Source: CAYVOV01 sp964453525 (GTDB lineage: Bacteria; Chloroflexota; Dehalococcoidia; Dehalococcoidales; UBA2162). Taken from it: a DNA stretch of 44,084 nucleotides. Positions 25,520 to 34,775 of this stretch are shown here, one piece after another. Every line of letters starts with the position of its first letter. Positions within the stretch are counted from its first letter, which is position 1. Made by a program: the position numbers and the translations under genes. The stretch is from contig CAYVOV010000026.1 of the NCBI GenBank assembly GCA_964453525.1, forward strand, positions 1 to 44,084. The letters run 5' to 3'. The notes below the pieces were generated by a model. That model was given only the letters and a program-made list of their open reading frames with translations, made no database searches and was not told the origin of the DNA.

Positions 25520-26842
25520 CTAGAGGAACTTGCGGATATCGGTAACCTCAGCCGGTGGTTTGGGCGGGCGCATCAGGAGCATCAGAAAAGCAGCAAAGGC
25601 TGATAGAGACGCCAGCACAATGAAGGCGCCTGTATAATTCCCGGTAGTGTCATACACCCAGCCGGCATAAACGGGGGACAGAAATGCCACCGGAGCAGCA
25701 AACACCATTGAGCTACCCTGAATTGAGGCGAAGGCTTTTCTTCCAAAGTAACGCCCTCCCATTGTCAGCCTCAGGGGAGTAGGCGCCCCGCTACCAAAAC
25801 CTATAAGAACAAGCAGGATGTAAACCGTGACTGTACTCTGGTGTAACAGGAAAGTGGTTACCCCCAGAGACTGAAACATAAATGCTGCCGCTATTAAGAG
25901 TGGCAGCCGTCTTTTCCTGACCCGGTCGGCAAGAATCCCACCAACGAACCTTGCCGGGACGGTAAAAAAGACCATCAATGCCATCATACCGCTGGCAACA
26001 GTCTCATCAATACCCATATCGGTAAGAAAAGGGATACAGTGGATGTTGAAAGCCCCGTTAAGCGCCATAGCAAATATCCAGGCGAGCGTCAGCAGCCAGT
26101 AGGCGGGGGTCTTTATTGCCTGCCTGAGGGTAAATTCCACCTCCTCGGACTCGGCGGCATATTCAATACCCCTCTCTATCATCTGCTCTGAATCTTCCCC
26201 TGACGGGCTTGAATCAACAGTAGCACCATCAGGGAGCAGCCCGTAGTATTCAGGACGTCTTTGCCTGACGAAATACCACTGGAGCGGCACCCCGGTAGCC
26301 ATTACCGCCGCCCATACCAGACAGGCGGCGCGCCAGCCCTGTGTGCTTACCAGCCAGCCGATAACCGGCAGCACCACCACACCGACGATGCCAATGATTA
26401 CGAATCTGATACCGAGAGAGAACCCCCTCTTCCTTATGAACCAGTCTGTCAGTGCCTTATCAACGGCAATGGTCAGTGCCAGGTTGGTACCGATGGCAAT
26501 TATAACTCCCCAGACAACGTAATACGCCCAGGGAGCAGTGATGAAGTTCATCAGCGCCAGTCCAATACTGGCAATGGCGGTGCCGGTAACGATTACCCAT
26601 CTCGATCCGAACCTGTCAGAGAGCCAGCCGGTTATCGGGGCTTCTATACTGCCCTGCAGCCTGCCGATACCGGTGGCAAAGGAGGTAGCAGCCCGGCTCA
26701 GGCCGAGGTCGGCAGAGAGAGGCTTGAAAATCACCGACATCCCGTAGCCATAAAATCCATGCCCGAGACCTGAATAAATCGAGGTAACGAGGTTCATCCA
26801 CCAGCCAAAAAATATCTTGAATGACCTTCTTTGTTTAATCAC
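25520..26842 (-). CDS. MFS transporter, OxlT/monocarboxylate-like (copy 1)
   Basis: The 440-residue protein has about 12 membrane helices with a central hydrophilic loop near residues 200-235 (the YYGLLPDGATVDSSPSGEDSE region). The motif DRFGSRWV after helix 2 and its repeat DRVRKRRLP are typical MFS loops. The closest type is the OxlT/MCT group, which moves carboxylates, but substrate specificity cannot be read. It starts at GTG with AAAGG upstream. It is paralogous to the transporter at 42288-43634; both have the YGLLPDG loop and a TLRQAI/TLKQAI segment before helix 7. Confidence 0.85.
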   Translation of the reverse strand: MIKQRRSFKIFFGWWMNLVTSIYSGLGHGFYGYGMSVIFKPLSADLGLSRAATSFATGIGRLQGSIEAPITGWLSDRFGSRWVIVTGTAIASIGLALMNFITAPWAYYVVWGVIIAIGTNLALTIAVDKALTDWFIRKRGFSLGIRFVIIGIVGVVVLPVIGWLVSTQGWRAACLVWAAVMATGVPLQWYFVRQRRPEYYGLLPDGATVDSSPSGEDSEQMIERGIEYAAESEEVEFTLRQAIKTPAYWLLTLAWIFAMALNGAFNIHCIPFLTDMGIDETVASGMMALMVFFTVPARFVGGILADRVRKRRLPLLIAAAFMFQSLGVTTFLLHQSTVTVYILLVLIGFGSGAPTPLRLTMGGRYFGRKAFASIQGSSMVFAAPVAFLSPVYAGWVYDTTGNYTGAFIVLASLSAFAAFLMLLMRPPKPPAEVTDIRKFL

Positions 26843-27078
26843 AAAACAGCCTTTCTAGAGGCGAACCTGTAGCACAACCGTAAAAACTGTAACTTCGGAA
26901 AAGAGCAGTGGTTAGACATGTTACCCGCGGAAAAAAGGAGTCTGGCAGCTTTGATAAGTATACACTCAAATAAATAGACAGTTCAAGATAATTCACAGCA
27001 GGTACTAACGGTTTTACGGAAGTAGCCGTCCGCCAGACAAGATGATATCATAAGATATAAATCAGTGACGGAGGTAAA

Positions 27079-28488
27079 ATGCTGCGGATTAAACTCAGCT
27101 TTCTCGGTGGTGCTTACAATGTCACCGGTGCCCGTTATCTTCTGGAGGTAAATGATAAGAGGTTACTTGTTGATTGCGGTCTTTATCAGGAAAGAGACCT
27201 GAAATATAGGAACTGGGAACCTTTTATAATTCCCCCCTCTTCAATCGATGCCCTACTGCTTACTCATGCCCATCTCGACCACTGCGGCCTGATTCCCAAA
27301 CTCGCCAGGGAGGGGTTCAGAGGTAGAATCCACTGCACGGATGCCACTTCCGAGATTACGAAGATAATACTTCTTGATTCGGCACACATTCAGGAAGAAG
27401 ACGCAGCATTCAAGAAGAGAAGGCATGAAAGAGAAAATAGAAAGGGGGCTTATGATGAGGTCCCGCTCTATACTCAGGATGACGCCCGGGCTTCCTTTCC
27501 GCTTTTCGCCCCGGTAGATTACCAGGATCCTGTTCCACTTGGCGATGGAATTAAAGCCACCTTTTACGATGCCGGCCACGTTCTCGGCTCATCAATGATA
27601 AAGATTACGGTAAGCCAGCAGGGAGAATCCAGGACAGTACTGTTCTCCGGCGACGTCGGCAGGTGGGACAAACCGATACTGGAGGACCCGAGCCTGTTCA
27701 GGGAGATAGATTACGTGATAATCGAATCTACCTACGGGGACAGAATACACGATGAGCCCCCGGATATTCATGACAGCCTTGCTGAAATAATAAATTCAAC
27801 CTGGAAAGCCGGCGGCAATATAATCGTCCCCAGCTTTGCCCTGCAAAGGAGCCAGGAAATTCTTTACCATATGAATCAGCTACTACTGGAAAACCGCATT
27901 CCCCACCTTATGGTCTTCCTCGATAGTCCGATGGCGGTAAATATAACCGAGGTATTCAAGAATAACACCGACCTGTTCGATAGGGAAATGTCGCAGCTTA
28001 TGCATCAGCACAGGTCTCCATTTGACTTCCCCGGTCTCACAATGGTCCAATCGGTAGACGAATCAAAGGCACTGAATCACATAGCAGGAACCATAATGAT
28101 AATTGCCGGCTCCGGAATGTGTACCGGGGGCAGGGTAAAACACCACCTTGTAACCAATATCAGCCGACCGGAGAGCACGATTCTTTTCGTGGGATATCAG
28201 GCTATCGGCACTCTTGGCAGGTCGATAGTCGACGGTGCAAAGCAAGTAAGAATCCTGGGGCAGCATTACCCGGTGCGCGCCAGGATAGCCCGGATAGGCG
28301 GTTTTTCCGCTCATGCCGATAGGGATGAGCTTCTCCGCTGGATTACCAACCTTAAAAGTGCCCCGAGGCAGGTATTTGTTGTCCACGGGGAATCAAAAGC
28401 AGTAAAGAAGTTCGGTCAATTCCTGAGAAAAGAGACAGGCTGGAAAATATCTATGCCGGAATACAGGACAGAAGCAGTACTGGAGTAG
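27079..28488 (+). CDS. MBL/beta-CASP ribonuclease (CPSF/YSH1-type RNA exonuclease)
   Basis: The 469-residue protein has all the expected motifs: the metal site THAHLDHCG (H63, H65, D67, H68), DAGHVLGSS, SGDVGRW, ESTYGDR, then the beta-CASP insert with GSGMCTGGRVKHHL and the closing GFSAHADRDEL and VVHGE. It resembles the bacterial and archaeal mRNA 3'-end processing exonuclease group rather than RNase J. It is cytosolic and probably involved in RNA processing or decay. GGAGG lies just before the ATG. It forms a pair with the LOG-family gene 45 bases downstream. Confidence 0.92.
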   Translation: MLRIKLSFLGGAYNVTGARYLLEVNDKRLLVDCGLYQERDLKYRNWEPFIIPPSSIDALLLTHAHLDHCGLIPKLAREGFRGRIHCTDATSEITKIILLDSAHIQEEDAAFKKRRHERENRKGAYDEVPLYTQDDARASFPLFAPVDYQDPVPLGDGIKATFYDAGHVLGSSMIKITVSQQGESRTVLFSGDVGRWDKPILEDPSLFREIDYVIIESTYGDRIHDEPPDIHDSLAEIINSTWKAGGNIIVPSFALQRSQEILYHMNQLLLENRIPHLMVFLDSPMAVNITEVFKNNTDLFDREMSQLMHQHRSPFDFPGLTMVQSVDESKALNHIAGTIMIIAGSGMCTGGRVKHHLVTNISRPESTILFVGYQAIGTLGRSIVDGAKQVRILGQHYPVRARIARIGGFSAHADRDELLRWITNLKSAPRQVFVVHGESKAVKKFGQFLRKETGWKISMPEYRTEAVLE

Positions 28489-28532
28489 CTGGTAGAATCC
28501 GGAAATCCAGACAAGCCTGAAAGGAGAGCAAT

Positions 28533-29222
28533 ATGCCGCAGGGATATGAAATAAATGATCTTGCCAAAGAAGAATCCTGGCGAATGTTTCGGATAATAGG
28601 TGAAATGGTAGAAGGTTTCGACTCATTATCCGGCATCGAACCGGCGGTAACCATCTATGGTTCAGCCAGATTAGCCGTCACTGAAAAACTCTATGCCGAT
28701 ACCGAAGAAATAGCCTATAGCCTCGGCGAGCTTGGCTTTTCGATTATTACCGGTGGAGGGCCAGGAGTAATGGAGGCAGCCAATAAAGGTGCCTTGAGAG
28801 CCGGCACTGCCTCGGTCGGACTCAATATCGACCTTCCCGAAGAGCAGTCATGTAATGACTACACGACAAAGGCCGTAACCTTTCACCACTTTTTCGTCCG
28901 TAAGGTTATGCTTGTCAAGTATGCAACTGCCTTTGTTATAATTCCGGGCGGCATGGGAACGCTTGATGAACTTACCGAAGTAATAACCCTGATGCAGACT
29001 CTCAAGATAAAGCCTTTCCCGGTGGTGCTTTTTGAAAGCGGATACTGGAACGGTTTTCTCGGCTGGCTACGGAGCACAACACTATCCAGGAAATTCATCT
29101 CAGAAGAAGATTTCAATCTGCTGCGTGTCAGTGACAGACCGGAGGAAGTGGTCGATATCGTTCAAAACTGGTACACGAAACATAAAGTCCTGGGTAGGCA
29201 TGCCCTCTACGATAAATTATAA
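28533..29222 (+). CDS. LOG-family protein (TIGR00730, nucleotide 5'-monophosphate phosphoribohydrolase-like)
   Basis: The 229-residue protein has a Rossmann-like fold with GGGPGVMEA (74-82) and PGGMGTLDEL (138-147), the two signature loops of the LOG/lysine-decarboxylase-like family. Members cleave N6-modified or plain nucleoside monophosphates to base and ribose 5-phosphate. GAAAGGAGAGC precedes the ATG. It follows the beta-CASP nuclease gene by 45 bases, so both may act in RNA or nucleotide turnover. It ends 17 bases from the stop codon of the convergent surface-protein gene. Confidence 0.9.
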   Translation: MPQGYEINDLAKEESWRMFRIIGEMVEGFDSLSGIEPAVTIYGSARLAVTEKLYADTEEIAYSLGELGFSIITGGGPGVMEAANKGALRAGTASVGLNIDLPEEQSCNDYTTKAVTFHHFFVRKVMLVKYATAFVIIPGGMGTLDELTEVITLMQTLKIKPFPVVLFESGYWNGFLGWLRSTTLSRKFISEEDFNLLRVSDRPEEVVDIVQNWYTKHKVLGRHALYDKL

Positions 29223-29239
29223 ACTTTATCCTCGATAGA

Positions 29240-32200
29240 CTACGCTCGCCTGGTTCTTGCCATCATTATCAGTAGGGTAATCAGGAGTACCAGTATCGCC
29301 AGCAGCAGAGCTCCACCCAGGTACATAATCCACTCATTGGAAACCTGCGGAACGGCTTGTGAAGAAGAGGGTGGTGATGGTGGCGGGTTTGAAGAGGAAG
29401 ATTTTGGTTGTAAGGAGTTTGACGGAAGAAGTGAAGACGACGCATCCGGAGGCGGAGATTCTTCAGAAGGCGGTAACTCTGTTGTAAAAATGCTGACGGC
29501 GCTCCAATCGCTATAACTGCCTGAGCCACCCGCCCTTACTTTCCAATAGTAAGTGGTATTGTAATCCAGACCGATATCACTCTGCCAGGCATTAGCCGGC
29601 AGGGCGTTCTCATCGGTTTTAGCAATTATGGGGTCGGAAAAAGAGGCATCCGGGGAGACAAGAAGCTCATAACTCTCAGCTCCGGCCATAGCACTCCACT
29701 GAAATTGAGGTTTCAGCGGAATATCGGCGGCACCGGCTTCAGGAATATTGAGTACGGGAGCGATAACGCTACCGCCAAGCGCCGTATTAAATGACTGCCT
29801 GGCTGACCACCTGCTTAACACCGGCTCACTGGCCCTTACCTGCCAGTAATAGGTGGTGTCCAGAGAAAGGTCAGGTAACCGTGCCACGCTGGCCCCGGTA
29901 GTGCCCTCAAAATCCGCCGGCACAGTCGAAAAGTCGGTATCGTAATCAAGCTGCCACGTATACCCGGTAGCACCGCTCAGGGTTTCCCACTCAATCATTA
30001 GACCACTGGTGCGTGTCCCCGGAGCTTCATCGAGAGGCGAAACGGGGACAACCTGCCCGGTCAGACTATCGATATAGGTCACCAGCCCGGTATTCTGAGT
30101 ATCAATCGACCATAATTGATCCTCCCGTATCCAGAGTCCGCACAGAGTAGCCCCCTCATCAAGCCCGCGAATCACTGTTTCGAAAGTCACTCCCAGAGCG
30201 TAGGTCGGATTTAGCGAACGCTCCATACCACCTTCCTGACCGGAAAAATCTACCGGCTGGGAGTCAACTGCATACAATACCCCATCTGCCGATACACCAG
30301 CCTGTCCGAGAGTCCCACCGCTGGGAAGGTTGCCGTCTATCCTTTCCCATTCGGTACTGCTATCAATTCTAAAGCGGTAGACACCCTTATCCGCGGAGTT
30401 GCTTACGGCATATATGATGTTATTCGTGGCGAAATTAGAATCGAATGTGACGGTTATTGAACCGTCGAGAGGAGCCGCTGTGGCATCTAACGGTAGCGGC
30501 CGGAATGAAGTGCCATTATTGCTTGAGTAATAGACCCAGCCGTTTGTATTGCCTGTAAGAATTGTCCCGTCCTGTTCATAGTCCGGGGAGAGAGCCATAG
30601 AAGTCAATGGTTGATTACCGGCGAACGCTCCGGTAGAAAAGGAAAGACCGCCATTTGATGTGCTGCAGACAATCCCGGCACTGCCATTATAACTGCCGAT
30701 AAACAGTTCATTATCATTTACCGGCGTCCAGATATCAATAGAATACGGAACTCTTAATTGCCTGTAAGTTTGTCCGTTATCCGTTGATTTCAACATCACC
30801 GGTTCGCCATTGCCCGTGCCTGCCAGAAAGACCACTCTATTTTCATTATTATATTTTGGGGAAAGCTCAACCAGACTGAGGCTGTCCACATTATCCAGAG
30901 TACTGGAATATACTCTTTCCCACTTTCCCTCGTCATTCATATTTCTCCACAGACTGTGTTCCGTGTTTATTCCACAAAAAGTGAGCATAAATATGGCGCC
31001 GTTCTGACTGGCAGGAGATAATGCGATATCGATAATGCTGCCGCTACTTATTCCGGTATCAATCAGACCTATCTGGTTCCAGGTCATTCCGCCATCCGTA
31101 GAACGGGAAAGAGCGCTTTCTGTGCCAGCGGTTGCAGCGTAAGCGATACCGTTGCCGGTATAACCAGGAGTCACAAGCAGGCAGGTATCTGACTGCCCGG
31201 TAGGCTCTTTACTGCTTCTTTTCCAGCTTGTACCACCATCGGTACTCCTGTAGACCCGGGAACTACCGGCAGCACCTGCCAGCAAACACACATCAGCGGT
31301 ATTACCGTCCACGGCCAGCCCGGTTATATCGATATTGCTCAGGTTATAAGCAGCACCGACATTCAGGTCGGTTGCTATTGAACTCTCTGGTGCCCATTCT
31401 CCACTTGCCTGGTAAACATCACCATTTTCACCGGCGGTATCGATAGCCACATACAGGATATTTTCTTCAGTAGCAATATCATAGTCATCAGGAAATGCGA
31501 TGGTTGCTGATACCGGTACCAGACCTTCAATCCTGGCATCTCCGATAACCTGGCCCCAATCACTGCTGTTAACTCTGCTTGTAATATAAGCATCCTGCTC
31601 ATCAGTAACTAAGGCTGCAAGCTGTCGGTTAACAGAGTAATCAGGTGAATAAGCCACTTCATAGACATCGTAGTCGCCTGCATCCGAATCAAGCCATGAT
31701 GGAAACAATTCACTTTCATCGAGAGTATAGACGCCGCCGTACTCTGCGGTATCTGTATCCGCCGTCCCGGCAGCAACAATATTACTGTCACCGGAACGGA
31801 TAACATCAATGCAGGTTATGGATACATTCCCGCTGCCAGCCCCACCCGGGTTCGGTATCAGTCTGTTAAAGCTGTTTCCGGCGTCCTCGGACCTATACAC
31901 ATCGGATTCGGTTGCGTAGTATATTGTATCGTTATCAGGAACAACGGCAATATCCACTATAGGGCCGGTGACCTCACCGGTAGACGACCAGGTAAAGCCA
32001 CCATCGGTTGACTTAAAGAGTGTCCGGTCCACCCCGGCCGGATTCGCATAGCAATACAGCGTTCCGTCGGCAGTCATGGTCAGGTGCCTTACATCTGAGC
32101 CACCGGCCAGCACCCAGCCGCCCGCCTCTCCACCGGCGGGAATATCAACCACCGACCACTTAACCGGTTCTAGAGCTGCACCTGCAGTGACTGAGGTGGA

Positions 32201-32296
32201 TATGCCTGGCAGACTCATTAGCAGCGTCAGCACTGATACTACGTATATTATTGTTACTGACCGTTTAATACTGAGCCGGGTATACACTTTCGCCAT
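29240..32296 (-). CDS. Asp-box (BNR) surface protein with C-terminal anchor, copy 1
   Basis: The protein has about 1018 residues from the chosen start. It has an N-terminal signal peptide (a hydrophobic stretch after RLSIKRSV), then a long beta-propeller region with Asp-box repeats such as STDGGFTW, STDGGTSW, STDGGMTW and STDNGQTY. Two fibronectin-III-like domains follow (each ending TTYYWQVRA or TTYYWKVRA), and then a Ser/Pro-rich linker, one membrane helix and the basic end ARTRRA. The layout is that of a tail-anchored cell-surface or S-layer-associated protein. The ATG at 32296 is preferred; a GTG at 32314 lies inside the promoter. It is a paralogue of the protein at 34776-37796. Confidence 0.82.
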   Translation of the reverse strand: MAKVYTRLSIKRSVTIIYVVSVLTLLMSLPGISTSVTAGAALEPVKWSVVDIPAGGEAGGWVLAGGSDVRHLTMTADGTLYCYANPAGVDRTLFKSTDGGFTWSSTGEVTGPIVDIAVVPDNDTIYYATESDVYRSEDAGNSFNRLIPNPGGAGSGNVSITCIDVIRSGDSNIVAAGTADTDTAEYGGVYTLDESELFPSWLDSDAGDYDVYEVAYSPDYSVNRQLAALVTDEQDAYITSRVNSSDWGQVIGDARIEGLVPVSATIAFPDDYDIATEENILYVAIDTAGENGDVYQASGEWAPESSIATDLNVGAAYNLSNIDITGLAVDGNTADVCLLAGAAGSSRVYRSTDGGTSWKRSSKEPTGQSDTCLLVTPGYTGNGIAYAATAGTESALSRSTDGGMTWNQIGLIDTGISSGSIIDIALSPASQNGAIFMLTFCGINTEHSLWRNMNDEGKWERVYSSTLDNVDSLSLVELSPKYNNENRVVFLAGTGNGEPVMLKSTDNGQTYRQLRVPYSIDIWTPVNDNELFIGSYNGSAGIVCSTSNGGLSFSTGAFAGNQPLTSMALSPDYEQDGTILTGNTNGWVYYSSNNGTSFRPLPLDATAAPLDGSITVTFDSNFATNNIIYAVSNSADKGVYRFRIDSSTEWERIDGNLPSGGTLGQAGVSADGVLYAVDSQPVDFSGQEGGMERSLNPTYALGVTFETVIRGLDEGATLCGLWIREDQLWSIDTQNTGLVTYIDSLTGQVVPVSPLDEAPGTRTSGLMIEWETLSGATGYTWQLDYDTDFSTVPADFEGTTGASVARLPDLSLDTTYYWQVRASEPVLSRWSARQSFNTALGGSVIAPVLNIPEAGAADIPLKPQFQWSAMAGAESYELLVSPDASFSDPIIAKTDENALPANAWQSDIGLDYNTTYYWKVRAGGSGSYSDWSAVSIFTTELPPSEESPPPDASSSLLPSNSLQPKSSSSNPPPSPPSSSQAVPQVSNEWIMYLGGALLLAILVLLITLLIMMARTRRA

Positions 32297-32303
32297 AAGG
32301 CGA

Positions 32304-32333
32304 ATTGTAAGCACAGTTCGGAAAGAATGTCAA
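32304..32333 (-). promoter_or_regulatory. Leaderless promoter of surface protein copy 1
   Basis: On the minus strand a perfect TTGACA (32333-32328) and TACAAT (32309-32304) are 18 bases apart. The start would fall at about 32297, right at the ATG (32296). No ribosome site is present, so the message is probably leaderless. Confidence 0.65.
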
Positions 32334-32357
32334 TAAATTTGCTTTATGGTACCATTT

Positions 32358-32487
32358 GGTTTTGGTTGGTATAAATTTGTCACCCCCTTTATCCCCCTCA
32401 AACAGTACCCGTTTATTGTCGATATTATATTATTGTTTGAGGGGGAAGGGGTGAGGTAAAGAAAAACAACCAGATGCAAACGGAACC
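32358..32487 (-). repeat. Composite palindromic repeat, family A copy 3 (short form, inverted)
   Basis: Read on the minus strand it begins GGTTCCGTTTGCATCTGG, keeps the GTTGTTTTTCTTTACCTCAC lead and the last hairpin (CCCCCTCAAACA with TGTTTGAGGGGG), but lacks the 102-base middle module seen at 14938-15169. The lead and the tail are nearly identical to that copy. Confidence 0.85.
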
Positions 32488-32593
32488 TGCTTTATATATT
32501 AGAAGAAATGAATTCATTAAAAATATAACATACACGAATTGTACGTCTTGCCGGTAAATGATAATATTACCTCATTGATAATGGAGGTTATTT

Positions 32594-34153
32594 ATGCGGC
32601 AAATCCTTGCACTATGGAAAGCTATCATAATTGTCTTTATCGGCAGCTTTTGCGTAATGGTGATTGAGCTTATAGCGGCCAGAATTCTTGCCCCTTACAT
32701 CGGCGTCTCACTTTATACCTGGACGAGCGTCATCGGAGTTATACTGGCAGGAATCGCTCTGGGTAATTATCTTGGTGGCAAGATAGCTGACCGACATCCT
32801 TCCCCTTTACTGCTAGCGGCAATTTTTTTTATCGGCGGGCTATTGACTGTATCAATTCACCCGGCTATAAAACTGGTGACTTCTGGTTTCTGGTTCAGCA
32901 ACCTGCCCATAATGTGGAATTTCACCCTGAAAACATCTGTTATATTCTTCCTCCCCGCCGTTGTCGTGAGTATGGTATCTCCCCTGGTCATCAAATTAAC
33001 TCTGGCTGACCTGGGAAAGACAGGCGGCATTGTAGGGACCATCTATGCTTTTTCTACGGCAGGCTCAATCCTCGGGACTTTCATGACCGGTTTTTATTTC
33101 ATCATCTGGTTTGGTATCAACATGATTGTCTGGCTGGTTGCGGCTTTTTTGATAGTTACTGGAATAATCACTTTAATACTGTGGAGAAACCAGTATAAAT
33201 GGAGGTTTTCCTTCAAGAACCTGATAATATGGACCACTATTGTGGAAGTGGTCCTGGTGTATTTCTTCCTTTTTTACATCAGGGATAACTGGCAGGAATC
33301 TTACACAAAGGAGTCGAACTACCACATTATCCGGGTAATACCGGCTGCTAAAAACGTAAAAATACTGGCACTCGATAAAATGATACACAGCTATACCGAC
33401 CCGGATGATCCCACTCACCTCTCGTATGAACACGTTAAGGTATTTGCGGAGATACTCAGGTACACTACTGGAGAGAATAATGCCCCCAAACTCCTTCACC
33501 TTGGCGGGGGCGGATACACTTTCCCCCGGTATATGGAGACGGTTTACCCTGAAAGTACTAATGTCGTCGTCGAGATTGACCCTGCGGTAACAGAGGTTGC
33601 CTATGAGGAGCTGGGAGTGCCGCTGGATACGAGTATAAAGACTTACAATCAGGACGCACGGCTTTTCCTGATTCAGCTAAATTCAGAAGAAAAGTATGAT
33701 TATATTATAGGTGATGTCTTTAATGACCACTCAACTCCGTATCACCTGACCACACTCGAATTTAATGAACTGGTAAAATCCCATATGAAAGCTGGCGGTC
33801 TCTACGTGATTAACATTGTGGATGATTTTACCTATGGTGAATATATGGCAGCTTTTATTCACACCCTGAGACAGACTTTCAATTATGTCTATCTATTTAA
33901 CACCAATCAGAATATGGAAAACGCCGAAATCAGGACGTTCGTTATTGCTGCCACTGACCGTTATATTGACCTGGACAACTACAGGGAATTGGTCACCGGT
34001 GAAAGAGCGGAGGGCGCTACCGGTATTCCTTATAGTGAGACCGAAGTGGACGAGTATCTGGAAGAAAGAAATCCTATACTGCTAACCGATAATTATGCAC
34101 CAACAGATATTCTTGTTGCACCGCTTTTTAGCAAGATGAATAGCCCTAAATAA
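32594..34153 (+). CDS. Membrane protein fused to spermidine-synthase-like domain
   Basis: The 519-residue protein has seven or eight membrane helices in residues 10-230 (MFS-like SFCVMVIELIAARILAPYIG start) and a C-terminal Rossmann methyltransferase/aminopropyltransferase fold. That domain shows LLHLGGGGYTFPR (300-312), EIDP (327-330) and GDVFND (373-378). The spermidine-synthase catalytic Asp region is recognisable, but the putrescine-site residues are not obvious. This fusion is common in bacteria; the substrate is mostly unknown. TGGAGG lies upstream of the ATG. It stands alone between two repeats/hairpins. Confidence 0.85.
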   Translation: MRQILALWKAIIIVFIGSFCVMVIELIAARILAPYIGVSLYTWTSVIGVILAGIALGNYLGGKIADRHPSPLLLAAIFFIGGLLTVSIHPAIKLVTSGFWFSNLPIMWNFTLKTSVIFFLPAVVVSMVSPLVIKLTLADLGKTGGIVGTIYAFSTAGSILGTFMTGFYFIIWFGINMIVWLVAAFLIVTGIITLILWRNQYKWRFSFKNLIIWTTIVEVVLVYFFLFYIRDNWQESYTKESNYHIIRVIPAAKNVKILALDKMIHSYTDPDDPTHLSYEHVKVFAEILRYTTGENNAPKLLHLGGGGYTFPRYMETVYPESTNVVVEIDPAVTEVAYEELGVPLDTSIKTYNQDARLFLIQLNSEEKYDYIIGDVFNDHSTPYHLTTLEFNELVKSHMKAGGLYVINIVDDFTYGEYMAAFIHTLRQTFNYVYLFNTNQNMENAEIRTFVIAATDRYIDLDNYRELVTGERAEGATGIPYSETEVDEYLEERNPILLTDNYAPTDILVAPLFSKMNSPK

Positions 34154-34156
34154 ATG

Positions 34157-34204
34157 TCTGAACCCGGGTTCCGCTAGACATCATGTGCGGAACCCGGGTT
34201 CAGA
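34157..34204. repeat. Long perfect palindrome after the spermidine-synthase-like gene
   Basis: Two 18-bp arms (34157-34174 and 34187-34204) read TCTGAACCCGGGTTCCGC and its exact complement, around a 12-base loop. The arm itself contains the palindrome GAACCCGGGTTC. No T-run follows on either strand, so it may be a mobile palindromic unit that doubles as an mRNA end. Confidence 0.75.
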
Positions 34205-34248
34205 AGCAGCCAATCATTATGCAGGGGTTACGGTGGATGGTATCTACT

Positions 34249-34524
34249 TTAAGATGCCTGGTCTATTACCAGCTGGGGTCCTCCAGGGGTATCATCAACA
34301 TCAAGTACGATGCCGCTGAGGCTGGCAGCCAGATTTTGTTCTATTACGAGTAGTCTCGAGCCTTCGTACTCAAGTATCTCGTCCCCTGGCATCTCGATAT
34401 CTATACCAAGCCCCAGTTGTCCCTGGTCACCAGATGTCAGCCGGAGACGCGCCTGCGGCATATCAACTTTATCAAATAGAAGTTTTAATAGTTCCTGCTT
34501 GGCACGGTCTGTAACATCTATCAT
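34249..34524 (-). CDS. IscA/HesB-like protein without cysteines
   Basis: The 91-residue protein fits the Fe-S biosynthesis (HesB/IscA) fold: VTDRAKQELLKLLF, RLRLTSGDQGQLGLGIDIE, LLVIEQNLAASLSGIVLDVDDTPGGPQLVI. No Cys is present anywhere, and the usual C-terminal CGCG segment is missing. It therefore cannot bind a cluster in the normal way. GAGGTGATAAAAA precedes the ATG. Possible roles are a scaffold partner or an unrelated small-molecule binder; this is not resolved. Confidence 0.72.
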   Translation of the reverse strand: MIDVTDRAKQELLKLLFDKVDMPQARLRLTSGDQGQLGLGIDIEMPGDEILEYEGSRLLVIEQNLAASLSGIVLDVDDTPGGPQLVIDQAS

Positions 34525-34697
34525 TTTTTATCACCTCGCCTAATTCTAACCTTTAACTCTCGGAAGTATAAAGTCTCAAGGGGATAACTCGATTATTCCC
34601 AAGGGGTCAGTTTACAAAACAAAAGGTTCATCAGGCGTAAAAGTAATAAGAATCCATATTTTTAGAATACGATTCTTAAGATTTTGTGCCCATACAG

Positions 34698-34727
34698 AAG
34701 GGAGGTCACCTTTCGATGACCTCCCTT
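34698..34727 (-). terminator. Hairpin downstream of surface protein copy 2
   Basis: AAGGGAGGTCA and TGACCTCCCTT form an 11-bp perfect stem with an 8-base loop, about 50 bases beyond the stop codon of the surface-protein gene on the minus strand. The T-run is poor (CTTCTGTATG), so termination strength is uncertain. Confidence 0.5.
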
Positions 34728-34775
34728 TGGAATCGTGTCGGGTAGATTACCCGTCAAGTTAAAACCAGATGGTTA

